This document shows, piece after piece, positions 18,239 through 28,062 of a stretch of DNA of 64,000 nt. The stretch lies in the NCBI GenBank assembly GCA_963663365.2, contig CAXXIH010000004.1, positions 1,302,001 through 1,366,000 on the forward strand, in the 5' to 3' direction. The stretch is from G963663365 sp963663365 (GTDB lineage Bacteria; Hinthialibacterota; Hinthialibacteria; Hinthialibacterales; G963663365). How positions within the stretch are numbered: position 1 is the first letter of the stretch; every line of letters begins with the position of its first letter. Made by a program: the position numbers and the translations under genes. The notes beneath the pieces are model-generated. The model was not told where the DNA came from and searched no databases. It was given only the letters and a program-made list of their open reading frames with translations.

Positions 18239-19684
18239 TTACGGGCGAAGGAGGTTGCGGATGCGCTGTAGATCGGAGGTGTTATAAGCGCGCAGCATGA
18301 GCATCAGAATGGCATAGACGGCGGCTCCCAGGACAACATCATACCACCAGGCGAGTTGCAGATTCGCCAATACAACTCCCATACCCAAAGCGGCCAGAAT
18401 CGAAGCTGTGCAGGTCCATATTCGAGCGCGGTCAAAGAACAGCAAGTCCCGTGACCAGTGAATACAAAATACGCAATAGAGTCCCTGAGAGAGGATAGTC
18501 ACGGCGGCGGCGCCGATACCCTGAAACCAATATATAGCGGGGATATTGAGGATGAAATTGCAGATGAGGGCCATGGCCGCAGCATGGAAATTCCGGTTTT
18601 GACGACGAGCGGCATTGAGAACCGTGCCCAATATGAAATTGAGATAAATTGGCGGCAGAGACCAAACCAAGATCTTGAAAATAATGGCTGCATCATGGGC
18701 TGATTCGGGAGAGAATTTATGAAGCAGCATGGGGATGACCTCATTGGCGATGACGGTGCCGCCCACGGCCAGTGGCATTGAGAGTACAAGCACAAAACGG
18801 AGGATATCCGAGGCAAGCCCGGAAACCGATTTCTGTTCGGCCAGCATCGCTGAAAAGACGGGGTAGGCTGCCACGGCCAGCATCTGCGGCACCAAAAACA
18901 GACCTTCAAAATAGCGGTACGGTGCGCGATAAACGCCGGTTGGGCCGTCACCGCTAATGATATTCACCATCACGGTGTCTTCCCGGTGAAGAAGCAGAAT
19001 GCAGGCTGCCGAAAGACCGATGGCTACGCCTGTTCGCTGCCAAGACCAAACCGTGGCGAATTCGAAACGTTTCTCCATGCCGTGAAACGTGCGCATGAAA
19101 ACCCATAATCCGATTCCAAATGCCGCCAAACCGCCGGCAATATAGGTGGAGATGACAGGCGCAAGTTTGTATCCCAAAATTAAAACCGCAGAGCCCAGGC
19201 CAACCGTGACAATCTTTTCGATAAGGTTCATCCAGGCTTCGGCATGGAGTTTTTCTTGGGACCGCAAAACCGCTTTGAACAGGGCAATATGAAATGTCAG
19301 TACGGCTAAGACGGCGCCAAGAATTAACGAGCTCCAATCAAAGGCCCTGCCGGTAACGATAAAGAAGAAGGCGACAAGCAAGCCATATGCGGCGGCAAGG
19401 ATAATCCCAATCCCCGAACGGTAGACAAAAAATCCCCATACAAGACGACAGGCTTGTTCCCGGCGTCCGGCGAAATCGCGGGTAATGGTTTGCTCCAGCC
19501 CGAAATCGAATAAGACCGCCAGAATTAAGCCGAACTCCACCAGATATTCGAGACGCCCATAGAGTTCGTCGCCGAGCTGATTCGTTGCCAAAAAGACAAA
19601 AACAATCAGGAGTAGTTTGCAGAGGATGCCCGAGAGGGTCAGCGTGGTGGCGTACCGCGCAATTCTGGTGCCATGCGTTCGCAT
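18239..19684 (-). CDS. Polysaccharide flippase (Wzx/MATE-like membrane protein)
   Basis: A 481-residue inner-membrane protein with about 12-14 predicted helices throughout. The N-terminal pattern (LSGILCKLLLIVFVFLATNQLGDELYGRLEY) and the length match the polysaccharide biosynthesis exporter family, which flips lipid-linked oligosaccharides across the membrane. The central motif GPTGVYRAPYRYFEG is also typical. No glycosyltransferase neighbours are present, so the substrate cannot be guessed. The ATG at 19684 follows a stop-rich leader with no strong ribosome site. Confidence 0.8.
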   Translation of the reverse strand: MRTHGTRIARYATTLTLSGILCKLLLIVFVFLATNQLGDELYGRLEYLVEFGLILAVLFDFGLEQTITRDFAGRREQACRLVWGFFVYRSGIGIILAAAYGLLVAFFFIVTGRAFDWSSLILGAVLAVLTFHIALFKAVLRSQEKLHAEAWMNLIEKIVTVGLGSAVLILGYKLAPVISTYIAGGLAAFGIGLWVFMRTFHGMEKRFEFATVWSWQRTGVAIGLSAACILLLHREDTVMVNIISGDGPTGVYRAPYRYFEGLFLVPQMLAVAAYPVFSAMLAEQKSVSGLASDILRFVLVLSMPLAVGGTVIANEVIPMLLHKFSPESAHDAAIIFKILVWSLPPIYLNFILGTVLNAARRQNRNFHAAAMALICNFILNIPAIYWFQGIGAAAVTILSQGLYCVFCIHWSRDLLFFDRARIWTCTASILAALGMGVVLANLQLAWWYDVVLGAAVYAILMLMLRAYNTSDLQRIRNLLRP

Positions 19685-19770
19685 AGTGAGTGTGTACAGG
19701 CTGCCTCGTGTCTATGCCACGGAGGCGCATAAGGCCCGAAATAGACTATGTTCCGGGAAATGATCGGATT

Positions 19771-20475
19771 TCAAGATTGGGAGGGGGCGGCCGCAGAGAC
19801 TTGACCGGCCCGAAACGATTCCAGGATCCAGCCGATGAAACCTCCGATAAGCGCACCGAGAAAGACATTCCACAACAGTGTTACTGCCATGGCCATAGGC
19901 AGCCAACCGGTCAATTCACCTTGGTATATATCCCATCGCGTAATATTGCGGTCAATAAATTGCGCAAATTGCTCAGAGAAAACGGAGGACCACAGAATCA
20001 ACATCAAGCAGACGGCTATTCCATGCACGGAAGAAGCGATCACAGCAATTTTTGCTGAGAACTCCCGAGTCCACATGGTCCGGGGCATATACAAAATGGC
20101 GAGCAGAAACACGAAAATGAAACTGAAAGCGGGAATCAGAGCGATTTCAGAAAGAGACAGAGCATGGTTTTCCATGATCCATTGCAGGACGTTACAGAAG
20201 GCGTATTGACCGCACAACCGGCTAAATGTTGTGATGTCCCGGTCAGGGGAAAAAACCTTGCCCAACTCCTCTGAGACACCTATTTGAGCCAGACGGAAAT
20301 AGATATTGGCCGCTGCCAAACCGACTAAAAAAGACAAAACTCCGGCCAGAGCAGCGATTCCAATGACGCCCCAGGGTTTGATTACGCGCTTGGGTTTCGG
20401 CTGCTGTCCGGATTTTGACTCCGGCGTGGGCGCTTCCGTGGATAGGTCAGTATGTTTTTTTATTTTCTTCGACAT
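19771..20475 (-). CDS. Four-helix membrane protein, unknown
   Basis: I do not recognise this protein. The ATG at 20475 (MSKKIKKHTDL) gives 234 residues. An upstream in-frame ATG at 20559 would add 28 residues, and neither start has a clear ribosome site. A basic, Pro-rich cytoplasmic head (about 1-48) is followed by four membrane helices (IGIAALAGVLSFLVGLAA, IALIPAFSFIFVFLLAIL, IAVIASSVHGIAVCLMLI and a Gly-rich last helix, GALIGGFIGWILE). It is divergent from the ABC permease at 20707 and lies upstream of the flippase on the same strand. Confidence 0.7.
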   Translation of the reverse strand: MSKKIKKHTDLSTEAPTPESKSGQQPKPKRVIKPWGVIGIAALAGVLSFLVGLAAANIYFRLAQIGVSEELGKVFSPDRDITTFSRLCGQYAFCNVLQWIMENHALSLSEIALIPAFSFIFVFLLAILYMPRTMWTREFSAKIAVIASSVHGIAVCLMLILWSSVFSEQFAQFIDRNITRWDIYQGELTGWLPMAMAVTLLWNVFLGALIGGFIGWILESFRAGQVSAAAPSQS

Positions 20476-20706
20476 GGTTTGTGTTAGAAACGTATCGTGC
20501 AATGAAAAGGTACCGCTCCACCGCCGCCCCGGCCAGAGACGGACAAAAATCTCGTTCATGGCCGTCTGTTAATGGTAGCCTAGAGAAGCCTGATCCGTTT
20601 GTTTCATGACGCGAGATGTTTTTTGATGTACTACTAGGATGTCTGTGGGGGAGGCTCCCGCCGATCTCATCGCGAAACCAGTTGAAGGGGTAATCCGGAG
20701 ACTTCA

Positions 20707-22305
20707 ATGGCCATTAACGCCTTAGTGACTCGGCAATTCTTACGGCGTCTGCGTTCTCCATCATCGCTTTTGGGTTTGCTTTTATGCCTTGTGGGCGTTG
20801 CCGGTTTCTTCTTGCTGGCCTACCGCGACCTGCTTTTGGGGCTTCGTTCCAATCCGAATGCGGAGGAACAGGCCAGTGGATTGGTCCTTTTATGGGGATA
20901 TCGGGACGCGGTTTTGGCTGTTCTGATGGTTGTTTCACCGTTGTTGGGGGTCCGGGCTGTATCTGAGGAACGCGAGGGCCGGTCGCTTGATTTGCTATTC
21001 ACCGCGCCGCTATCGCGTCTTTCCTTTTTGGCTGCCAAAGTCGGATCAACCATGATCCTAGTCACGTTGGGGCTGATTGCGACTTTGCCTTTTGTGGCCG
21101 TGACGGCGCTTATGGGCGGTGTGGGGCCCTGGGATCTGTTCTGGTGTTTTACAGCCCACCTATCGAGCGCTTTCTTCTATCTGGTGCTGGGGTGGTATGC
21201 GGGGCATCAGGATGTTCCCGCCGGAGAAGCCCTTCAGGGGGCCTATGGATTGGTGGGACTCTTTCATGGGCCCGTTATTTTAATGCTTCTTTTTTATGTT
21301 GGATTGGCAATCCCCGGGAAGCTCTCCGGCATGGCGATTGAGGGCGCTCTGACAGCCATGCTGGGCTTCAATTTTATTATCACGCTCAGCAATATCTTGG
21401 CGGGCAGCCTATTTCTCATCAATGTTTCAAAGCGTTTGGGGCAGGAATCGGGAATTCAGCGGCGGCGCGTCCGCAAAATCCGAAAGCAACGCAGACTTCG
21501 GCGTTGGCTTTGGTCGCTACTGGGGGAACTAGAAGATGAAGGCCCGCTTCCCGATCATATGGATCCGGTCTATGCGCGCGATTTAACGATGCTGCGGCGG
21601 GCGAGTCTTTCGAGCACTTTTGACTTACCCACATTTCTGTTTGTTCTTTCTTTTCTGCTTTTCCCTTTAATCAAAATACCCGAACTTTTTATTTGGTTCG
21701 GCTTGCTTGTAGCATGGATACCCAATGTTCTTTTGGCATCGCGGGTGCTGGCGATCGAATACGAACGAGAGACCTGGGATCTCGTTTCGACCGTGCTTCG
21801 CAGGAGCAGAGATATCTTTGCGGCTAAATTCCGCCTTGTTATCCGTCATGCGTTTCTTCACATCTATGCCTATTTGTTACCCGCAGGATTGGTTGGCGCG
21901 TTTGTGGCCGGCCTTTCCGAGATGATGTCCCCTGGTAGTACGTCTCTTTCTGATGGTGTGACAGTAGTTAGTTACATTGTTGGCATTCCCGTCTTGGGAG
22001 CAACCGCCGTTTTTTATGGCACAGTAGGATTGGCAGCCTCGGTATGGACCAAAAGGCAGTATCCGGCGCTGTTGTTGGGGCTATCGATTGTGGGAGGTTT
22101 GGTGTTGTTGCCGGTCTTTGCCGCTGGATTGGGTGGCGTCGGATATGACATTGCCACCATGACTCACCCTGCCTATGCACTAGGAGCCATCAAGACAGAT
22201 GGCTTGGAAGGCATAGGTGTGTCTGTTGTTCTTGTCGCATGGATGGGATTGGCAACTATTTTGCTCTATGCCGTAGTACGCAATAAGGCCGAAACAAAGG
22301 TCTAA
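20707..22305 (+). CDS. ABC-2 type transporter permease
   Basis: A 532-residue polytopic membrane protein. The motif ISEEREGRSLDLLFTAPLSR-like segment (here VSEEREGRSLDLLFTAPLSR, about residues 82-101) is diagnostic of ABC-2 permeases of the NosY/GldF type. About 12 hydrophobic segments are arranged as two sets of six around a basic cytoplasmic loop (RRRVRKIRKQRRLRRW). An ATP-binding partner is expected, but none lies in the window, so the partner must be encoded elsewhere. GGAG lies 8 bases before the ATG. The substrate is unknown. Confidence 0.85.
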   Translation: MAINALVTRQFLRRLRSPSSLLGLLLCLVGVAGFFLLAYRDLLLGLRSNPNAEEQASGLVLLWGYRDAVLAVLMVVSPLLGVRAVSEEREGRSLDLLFTAPLSRLSFLAAKVGSTMILVTLGLIATLPFVAVTALMGGVGPWDLFWCFTAHLSSAFFYLVLGWYAGHQDVPAGEALQGAYGLVGLFHGPVILMLLFYVGLAIPGKLSGMAIEGALTAMLGFNFIITLSNILAGSLFLINVSKRLGQESGIQRRRVRKIRKQRRLRRWLWSLLGELEDEGPLPDHMDPVYARDLTMLRRASLSSTFDLPTFLFVLSFLLFPLIKIPELFIWFGLLVAWIPNVLLASRVLAIEYERETWDLVSTVLRRSRDIFAAKFRLVIRHAFLHIYAYLLPAGLVGAFVAGLSEMMSPGSTSLSDGVTVVSYIVGIPVLGATAVFYGTVGLAASVWTKRQYPALLLGLSIVGGLVLLPVFAAGLGGVGYDIATMTHPAYALGAIKTDGLEGIGVSVVLVAWMGLATILLYAVVRNKAETKV

Positions 22306-22528
22306 CTCCTTTTGTGTAAAGTATTAAAGAATCTTCTGAGATAGCGCCGGAATCGGTTTCAAATGCTTTTCCAAGTAATTTGGCCGCTAAAGGCTTTTGA
22401 AAAATCCCCATCGCCTTGGCGATGGGACCTAGAGCAAGAGATTGAACCCGTATTATAGTTTGTGAGAGTTGTTCATTTATGAGCAGGTTTGCTGAATTTC
22501 GAACAGATAAGCGGAAGCGAAATAAATC

Positions 22529-23968
22529 ATGATGTCTACAGCAGAGTTGCAAACCGATACCTTCAGCGTGTTGGTCATTGATGACGAACGCGAATTGCAC
22601 TATTCCTTCCGCCGATTGCTGTCACCTCTCGGCTGTACGCTTCATTCAGCGTATTGCCAAGATGACGCGATCAATATTCTTAAGCATGAGCATGTCGATC
22701 TGGCTCTCTTGGATATCCGTTTGGGATCCGAAAATGGGCTGGATGTCCTCAAGAATATACTGGCTGACCGTCCCAACTTCCCGGTTATCGTTATGACCGC
22801 CTATGGGACGACCGATACGGCAATCGAGGCTACCCGCCGTGGAGCCTACGACTATGTGCTGAAGCCGTTCGATCCTCCCCAATTCCTCTCTTTGGTTCAG
22901 GAGGCATTACGGGCCGGACGGGCTGTGGCCCATAGCGTAGCGCTGCCCGGTGACGGCGAAGGCGATGATGAGGAAACCATCATCGGCCAGTCTCCGGCAA
23001 TGCAGAATGTGTACAAGACGATTGGCCGTATCGCGGATAGCGATGCATTGATCCTTCTTTTGGGCGAGAGCGGGACTGGTAAGGAACTCGTTGCGCGGGC
23101 AATCTATAGTCACAGCCGCCGCCGGGACCGCCGCTTCTTGCCGGTCAACTGCGCCGCGTTGCCGGAGTCGCTTTTAGAGAGCGAACTCTTCGGCCATGAA
23201 AAGGGAGCATTTTCAGGCGCAGTCGAGCGGCGGCTGGGAAAGTTCGAGCAGGCCGAGGGAGGAACGGTTTTCTTGGATGAAATCGGCGAATTGCCGATGA
23301 CTACACAAGCTAAGCTGCTTCGTTTCCTTCAGGATCAGACCTTTCAGCGGGTTGGTGGGCGCGATCTGATTCATACCGATGTTCGCATTATTGCGGCCAC
23401 CAATCAGAATTTGGATCTCTTGGCCCAAGAGGGGAAATTCCGCCCCGATCTACTGTACCGGTTAAAAGTCGTCACGATTGAACTTCCGGCCCTGCGGGAA
23501 CGCCGTGAGGATCTTCCGGAATTGGTTAAATACTTTGTAAATCGTTATGCCAAGCGGCCCACGGTTGTATCCGAAGAGGCCATGCAGCGGCTGTATGCCT
23601 CCAAATGGCCCGGAAATGTGCGTCAGTTGGAAAACACGATCCGCCGGGCGCTGTTACTTGTACGCGGCACGACGATTGAAGCCGGCGATATTGATCTGGA
23701 CGACAAACGGATATCAGAGGATATCCTGACAGAATCTTCGGCTGATGCTGAGACGATCCAACAACCCGATCCCCTGTCAGAATCCGTAGATCGTCTATGG
23801 CAGGCTATCACGCAATATCCTGAGTGCCTGCATGGAAACAAGACTTTTCATTGGCTGGAATGTGAACTTGCGAAGAGAGCGATTGAGACCACGCATGGCA
23901 ATCAGGTGCAGGCCGCAAAACTTTTGGGAGTCTCACGGAACACCTTGAGGCAACGCTTGGGGCTCTAA
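22529..23968 (+). CDS. Sigma54-dependent response regulator, NtrC/AtoC family
   Basis: A 479-residue cytoplasmic transcription activator. The receiver domain (about 12-130) has the acidic pair DDE and phospho-acceptor D62 in LALLDIRLG, with K in LKPF. The AAA+ domain (about 150-390) has Walker A GESGTGKE, Walker B VFLDEIGEL and the sigma54-contact loop, here GAFSGA instead of the usual GAFTGA. A Fis-type helix-turn-helix (about 440-479, QVQAAKLLGVSRNTLRQRL) ends it. It activates sigma54 promoters after phosphorylation by a histidine kinase. No kinase gene is adjacent. A hairpin (CCCATCGCC/GGCGATGGG near 22406) lies in the upstream spacer. Confidence 0.93.
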   Translation: MMSTAELQTDTFSVLVIDDERELHYSFRRLLSPLGCTLHSAYCQDDAINILKHEHVDLALLDIRLGSENGLDVLKNILADRPNFPVIVMTAYGTTDTAIEATRRGAYDYVLKPFDPPQFLSLVQEALRAGRAVAHSVALPGDGEGDDEETIIGQSPAMQNVYKTIGRIADSDALILLLGESGTGKELVARAIYSHSRRRDRRFLPVNCAALPESLLESELFGHEKGAFSGAVERRLGKFEQAEGGTVFLDEIGELPMTTQAKLLRFLQDQTFQRVGGRDLIHTDVRIIAATNQNLDLLAQEGKFRPDLLYRLKVVTIELPALRERREDLPELVKYFVNRYAKRPTVVSEEAMQRLYASKWPGNVRQLENTIRRALLLVRGTTIEAGDIDLDDKRISEDILTESSADAETIQQPDPLSESVDRLWQAITQYPECLHGNKTFHWLECELAKRAIETTHGNQVQAAKLLGVSRNTLRQRLGL

Positions 23969-24034
23969 AATCCCCGATTGTAGATCCATCCAAAGCAAAA
24001 CGCATTCACGATACTCTGGTGATGGAGTATGTGT

Positions 24035-24388
24035 ATGCGTGGCTTCGATGTGAATTCCATTTTTAATAACCGTGATGCAGGCAGCCTGCGCATGTTGATG
24101 TCGCTGCTGTATCACCTGCCGAATTTTTGCAAACTTTTTTTCCGCCTGCTTAAAGATTTGCGCGTGGCCTCGTGGAAGAAGCTGATCTTTATCGTGGCTG
24201 TTGTTTATGCCGTATCTCCCTGGGATGTTTTTCCGGATGTTTTTTTCCCACCTTTCGGGTATGTGGATGATGTCGTAATCTTGTTTGTCGCCGTGCGTTG
24301 GTTTGTGGGGGCCTGCCCACGCCAGGTTGTCGCGGAGCATGTCCGCGCCATTGCCGAAGAAGACGCGCAAACTAATACTAAGTCCTGA
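24035..24388 (+). CDS. DUF1232 (YkvA-like) small membrane protein
   Basis: A 117-residue protein. The core VSPWDVFPDVFFPPFGYVDDVVIL matches the SPxDxxPDxxPxxGYxDD signature of DUF1232, a family of small membrane proteins of unknown role. The ATG at 24035 is chosen because TGGAG lies 8 bases upstream; the ATG at 24029 is too close to it. It follows the response regulator gene by 66 bases. Confidence 0.8.
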   Translation: MRGFDVNSIFNNRDAGSLRMLMSLLYHLPNFCKLFFRLLKDLRVASWKKLIFIVAVVYAVSPWDVFPDVFFPPFGYVDDVVILFVAVRWFVGACPRQVVAEHVRAIAEEDAQTNTKS

Positions 24389-24440
24389 CAGAGTTGCAAT
24401 CGGGGTTGCAACGAGTGCTAGCTGAAAAAAGGGTTTCTCT

Positions 24441-25109
24441 ATGATGATGGACTACGTTCCTTTGGCGTTCGGTATTGAATCATTGCATCCTCCGATGGAA
24501 GTTCCCGATGCCAAAGTGCGTGAACTTTATGTGAATCTTGCTGACCGTTGCCGTTTTACAGAGTTTAAATTGCTCGGTTCACAGCATGGAGCCCGCATGG
24601 CGGAATCGCAAAACCGGTTTCTCTCGGTCACGCCGGACCGGGTTGTTTTGCGCGATGAGTTTTCGCATCAGGCATTTCCCACATTTTGCGAGGATGTTGA
24701 AACCGTCTACAAAGCTGTACGCGAGACATTTCATATTCCCGTACTGTTGCATGTTAAAGTTCTGGTTCGTTTGTTGTTGCCGCACATGGGCAGTGATAAT
24801 ACCGTGGAAGCCTTGGCGAGAGGTGGATTGGCTGGGGTTTCGGGATCGCTCAATCATTTTGAACGTCCGCTTTCCGGAATCGGCCTCAAAATGATTTTCC
24901 CCCCGACACAGGAATATCATTCCACTTTTCATTTACGCATTGAGCCGTATTTTCGCGATTTGAAGATGTTTTTTCTTGAAAACGAGGCACAATTCTTCGA
25001 TCCTGTAGTCGATGTGGGGCATCTGCAACCCCGTTTGCAGGAGACCTATGAGTTTCTAAAATCACAGGCCGGTCCTTTTCTATTATCGATCCGGGGTCAA
25101 AAGGAATAG
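24441..25109 (+). CDS. Conserved-looking hypothetical protein
   Basis: I do not recognise this 222-residue protein. It has no signal peptide or membrane helix. The segment FHLRIEPYFRDLKMFFLENEA and the C-terminal helix LQETYEFLKSQAGPFLL look well structured. Three in-frame ATG codons open it, so the exact start is uncertain; AAAAAGGG lies upstream. It ends eight bases before the SGNH hydrolase gene, so the two probably share a transcript. Confidence 0.7.
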   Translation: MMMDYVPLAFGIESLHPPMEVPDAKVRELYVNLADRCRFTEFKLLGSQHGARMAESQNRFLSVTPDRVVLRDEFSHQAFPTFCEDVETVYKAVRETFHIPVLLHVKVLVRLLLPHMGSDNTVEALARGGLAGVSGSLNHFERPLSGIGLKMIFPPTQEYHSTFHLRIEPYFRDLKMFFLENEAQFFDPVVDVGHLQPRLQETYEFLKSQAGPFLLSIRGQKE

Positions 25110-25117
25110 GCAGGATT

Positions 25118-26194
25118 ATGAGATTTCATGCTTGGCGATTCACACGATTGATTGCAATTATTTTTTGTTTTGGGATTACCGCAGTTGCTCAAACGCCATC
25201 GGATTTCAAACCTGTAAAAGTCGTTTTGTGGGGGACTTCGTCGTTTCATGGCGGCAAGAATCCGGACCAACCCGGCACATTTTGCGGAAGGCTGCAAGAA
25301 CGTATTTTTCCGCATCAACTGATCAATTTAAGTGTCGGCGGGGCAACGTTGCCATTTTATGAAGAACAAAAGACTGTCGATGCAATCTTGGATATGCAAC
25401 CTGATGTTGTGTTTGTGATGCAGGGCAGCAATGACATCGGCTCCGGGCGCGATTTGGATGATACATATACCGCGATTGAAGAAGCCGAGGCCCGATTTGA
25501 CAAAAAGGGAATTCGCACGGTTTTCTCAACCTGGCAGCCCAGGCGGGATTTCGATGAAATCCGGCAAACGCGTCTTTTGACACTCAATCAGTGGTTACGT
25601 AACCGCTATGCTTCTTTTAACCGTTTGCTGGATGTCCCTCCCACATTGACAGACCCCGATAATCCTCTGCAAATCAATCCCAAATACGATTCCGGAGACG
25701 GCGTTCACTTTGGCGATGCGGGCAACCAAGCTTGGTCGGAACAAATCGACTTACCCGTGATCTTCAATTTCCCAACTGTTTCCAATTCATTCGATGGTCT
25801 GACCGGATTTGTGGTTGAAGAAACTTCGGCCCAAACTCAAGGCGCATGGACGAAAACCGATGTCTGGGGGCATCATGGAGGCACGGCTCTATTATCCGGT
25901 GAATCCGGGGCCGCGGCTGAGTTTTCTTATACCGGGCGGAATTTTTGCGTGTGGTCCAAACGGCGTAACGATTTTGGAATCGTCGAGATTTTATTGGATG
26001 GAAAACTCTTGGCCGAAGTCGATACGTACGGTGTGCATTGGCCCAAAGATGACGGTTACCGGGCGACCCCAATTTATAGTTCAGCCTATGTTCCATCCGG
26101 CCGGCATACGGTGACGCTTCGGGTCAGCGGCAAAAAGAATCCGGTTTCCGGCGGCATCACGATTTCCGCCGATGCCATTGAATACCAACGCTAA
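25118..26194 (+). CDS. Secreted SGNH/GDSL-type hydrolase with C-terminal binding domain
   Basis: A 358-residue exported esterase-like protein with the signal peptide MRFHAWRFTRLIAIIFCFGITAVA. The four SGNH blocks are visible: Ser41 in WGTSSFHGG (a GDS motif with Thr for Asp), Gly in LSVGGAT, Asn in QGSNDIG, and Asp and His in DGVHFGDAG. The family removes acyl groups from sugars, lipids or cell-wall polymers. Residues about 225-358 form a separate beta-sandwich (VWSKRRNDFGIVEILLDG) that likely binds carbohydrate. The substrate is unknown. Confidence 0.85.
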   Translation: MRFHAWRFTRLIAIIFCFGITAVAQTPSDFKPVKVVLWGTSSFHGGKNPDQPGTFCGRLQERIFPHQLINLSVGGATLPFYEEQKTVDAILDMQPDVVFVMQGSNDIGSGRDLDDTYTAIEEAEARFDKKGIRTVFSTWQPRRDFDEIRQTRLLTLNQWLRNRYASFNRLLDVPPTLTDPDNPLQINPKYDSGDGVHFGDAGNQAWSEQIDLPVIFNFPTVSNSFDGLTGFVVEETSAQTQGAWTKTDVWGHHGGTALLSGESGAAAEFSYTGRNFCVWSKRRNDFGIVEILLDGKLLAEVDTYGVHWPKDDGYRATPIYSSAYVPSGRHTVTLRVSGKKNPVSGGITISADAIEYQR

Positions 26195-26238
26195 GCACGG
26201 TTCTTAATTCCAGCTATTGCGGTTTTTGCAAAATTGAA

Positions 26239-26291
26239 AACCGTGGCGGGCTTCGTTTTTTTCGGAATAACGTTGAAGCGCCGCCACGGTT
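26239..26291. terminator. Inverted repeat between convergent genes
   Basis: Eleven-base arms AACCGTGGCGG (26239-26249) and CCGCCACGGTT (26281-26291) are perfectly complementary, with a further CTTC/GAAG pairing inside and a run of seven T in the loop. It lies between two converging stop codons and probably terminates both transcripts. Confidence 0.55.
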
Positions 26292-26325
26292 GTTGTGCGT
26301 TCGATGATTTGGCATACGGACTTAA

Positions 26326-27804
26326 TTAGGCGTGGATGTAGGTCTCCCATTCCAAGCCGGGAATATCGAACATATTTTCCTCGTCCTCTTTGGCAATGCG
26401 GATATCTTTGAACCAGGCGAACCGGCGCAAGTCCGCTTCGTGATTCCCGTAGAAAATGACGCGGTGCAAGCCGCAGGAATAGTTGCCGAGTATTTTTTGT
26501 GCGTCTTTGACTTTTGTTGTGATTTTGGTTTTGCAGCCCCGGTCCACGGTGGGAATGTCGATGATTTCACCGGTGGAATAGAGCATGATATCGTTGCCGA
26601 TCAGCCGCGCCATCGTAATCTCTTGGTTCAGACGCATGATGACTTTTAGCGAGACGCTTTTGCCATCCTCATGATGGTTGCGGATATGATAAGGGCATTG
26701 TTCTCCATCCATGCCATCCATCTTAACGGGCGAAACGCAATGCGCGTGAATGATGGTGTTGTTTGACAAGTCCACAACCGGATCGCTGATAAAGCCTGGT
26801 TTTCCGGTCAAGTATTGGAAGATCAGATGGGTCATGGTGGATTTAATATCCGCCTCGCATACGCCGCATAAGCCTTCGCTGCTTAGCCGGGAAAATCCCA
26901 AACACGGATAGGCCATTCCGCGTTGAACCAGCCCCATTCCCAAACAGTTAATGGTTATGGCATCCGCTTTTTCATTATCCAGAAGATTAAATAATGCCAA
27001 CTGCATACGTGATGCGGCGACAATTTCTTCTGTTGAAGGTTCGGTGATTTTTTGAGCCTCGTCGATCCAGCGTTTGGATTCCGATTTGGCGCTTTTTTCA
27101 TCGACCGCGTGGTAGAGTTCTTCGAGCTGCGGCAGCTCGATGGTCTTAATTTCAGTTCCGAATTTGTCCCGAATGGCTTTTACATAAGCAGGATCGCACT
27201 CCCCGCCTTGCAGATATAAAACTTTCGCTTCCTTCAATCTTCCGATTGCGCGAAGGGGACGGACGGCGACGGCCAAATCGGTATAGTCGCTGCTGGGCAG
27301 AATGTCGATTTTCATATTCTGCTTTTGCATCGGCGCGATGGTGTGCCATTCGTGTCCGGAATATGTCGGCGCAAAAACCATGAGAGGCACATTCAATTCC
27401 AGGAGTTTCTTGAGAGAAGGTCCTGTGCCCATGCTGATTTGGATGGCCAAAATTCCTGAGACATCCTTGAACTTCTGCATGACTTCAGGGATTTGGTCGG
27501 CGGTATAGGCGACACCGCCTTCAACAAACTCAATATCGTTCAAAACCGGAGAAAGTTTGTCGAACTCGGATTGGAATTTTTTAATTTCCGTATCCATATC
27601 CACCGCGGGAAGCGGCCAGCCGGGATATGGCGATCCTAAATAGATTTTGCCGATGCGGACTTTGGACATCCCCCGCCGTAAAGGCGAAGGTGGTTCGATC
27701 TGCCTTTTTTTCAGATCGACAGGTTCCATCCAGGTGGAGCCTAAACAGATGGTTCCCATGGTTGTGGTGTGTAGAAAATCTCTGCGTTTCATCTCATTCG
27801 CCAT
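26326..27804 (-). CDS. Tat-tagged L-fucose isomerase-like protein
   Basis: A 492-residue protein. The ATG at 27804 (MANEMKRRDFLHTTTMG) follows TGAGGA at a good distance. KRRDFL is a twin-arginine export motif, although the hydrophobic stretch after it is short. The body resembles the fucose/arabinose isomerase-like fold: a sugar-isomerase N-terminal half (GILAIQISMGTGPSLKKLLEL) and a second half with a conserved metal-site-like region (ANCLGMGL-type, here ITINCLGMGLVQRG, and CEADIKSTMTHLI). The family interconverts aldoses and ketoses, normally in the cytosol. Export would be unusual. No sugar kinase or transporter is adjacent. Confidence 0.7.
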   Translation of the reverse strand: MANEMKRRDFLHTTTMGTICLGSTWMEPVDLKKRQIEPPSPLRRGMSKVRIGKIYLGSPYPGWPLPAVDMDTEIKKFQSEFDKLSPVLNDIEFVEGGVAYTADQIPEVMQKFKDVSGILAIQISMGTGPSLKKLLELNVPLMVFAPTYSGHEWHTIAPMQKQNMKIDILPSSDYTDLAVAVRPLRAIGRLKEAKVLYLQGGECDPAYVKAIRDKFGTEIKTIELPQLEELYHAVDEKSAKSESKRWIDEAQKITEPSTEEIVAASRMQLALFNLLDNEKADAITINCLGMGLVQRGMAYPCLGFSRLSSEGLCGVCEADIKSTMTHLIFQYLTGKPGFISDPVVDLSNNTIIHAHCVSPVKMDGMDGEQCPYHIRNHHEDGKSVSLKVIMRLNQEITMARLIGNDIMLYSTGEIIDIPTVDRGCKTKITTKVKDAQKILGNYSCGLHRVIFYGNHEADLRRFAWFKDIRIAKEDEENMFDIPGLEWETYIHA

Positions 27805-28033
27805 GATGGTCCTCATTTCTGCGTGCAGACACAGTGATCCCGTGTCCCAAAATAATCCCCAATGCCCCATGACGAATTGTTAATGGGTTCCCCAACAAAA
27901 CCGTCATGATCCTTCCGGAACAAATTCCGCTAAGTCTTTGTGAGAGTCAATAGCAGAAACGAGTGCGCATTTGTTCATTTGTCTGAAGCCAGTTTATTTA
28001 CCGGCGCCCGGGATGGCTTCAAGGTAAATTGTG

Positions 28034-28062
28034 TTGACGTCATGTGATGTGCAATCTACATT
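28034..28062 (+). promoter_or_regulatory. Probable sigma70-type promoter of the parB-like gene
   Basis: TTGACG (28034-28039) and TACATT (28057-28062) are exactly 17 bases apart. Transcription would start near 28069, 100 bases before the chosen ATG. No other structure was noted in the divergent spacer 27805-28033. Confidence 0.5.
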
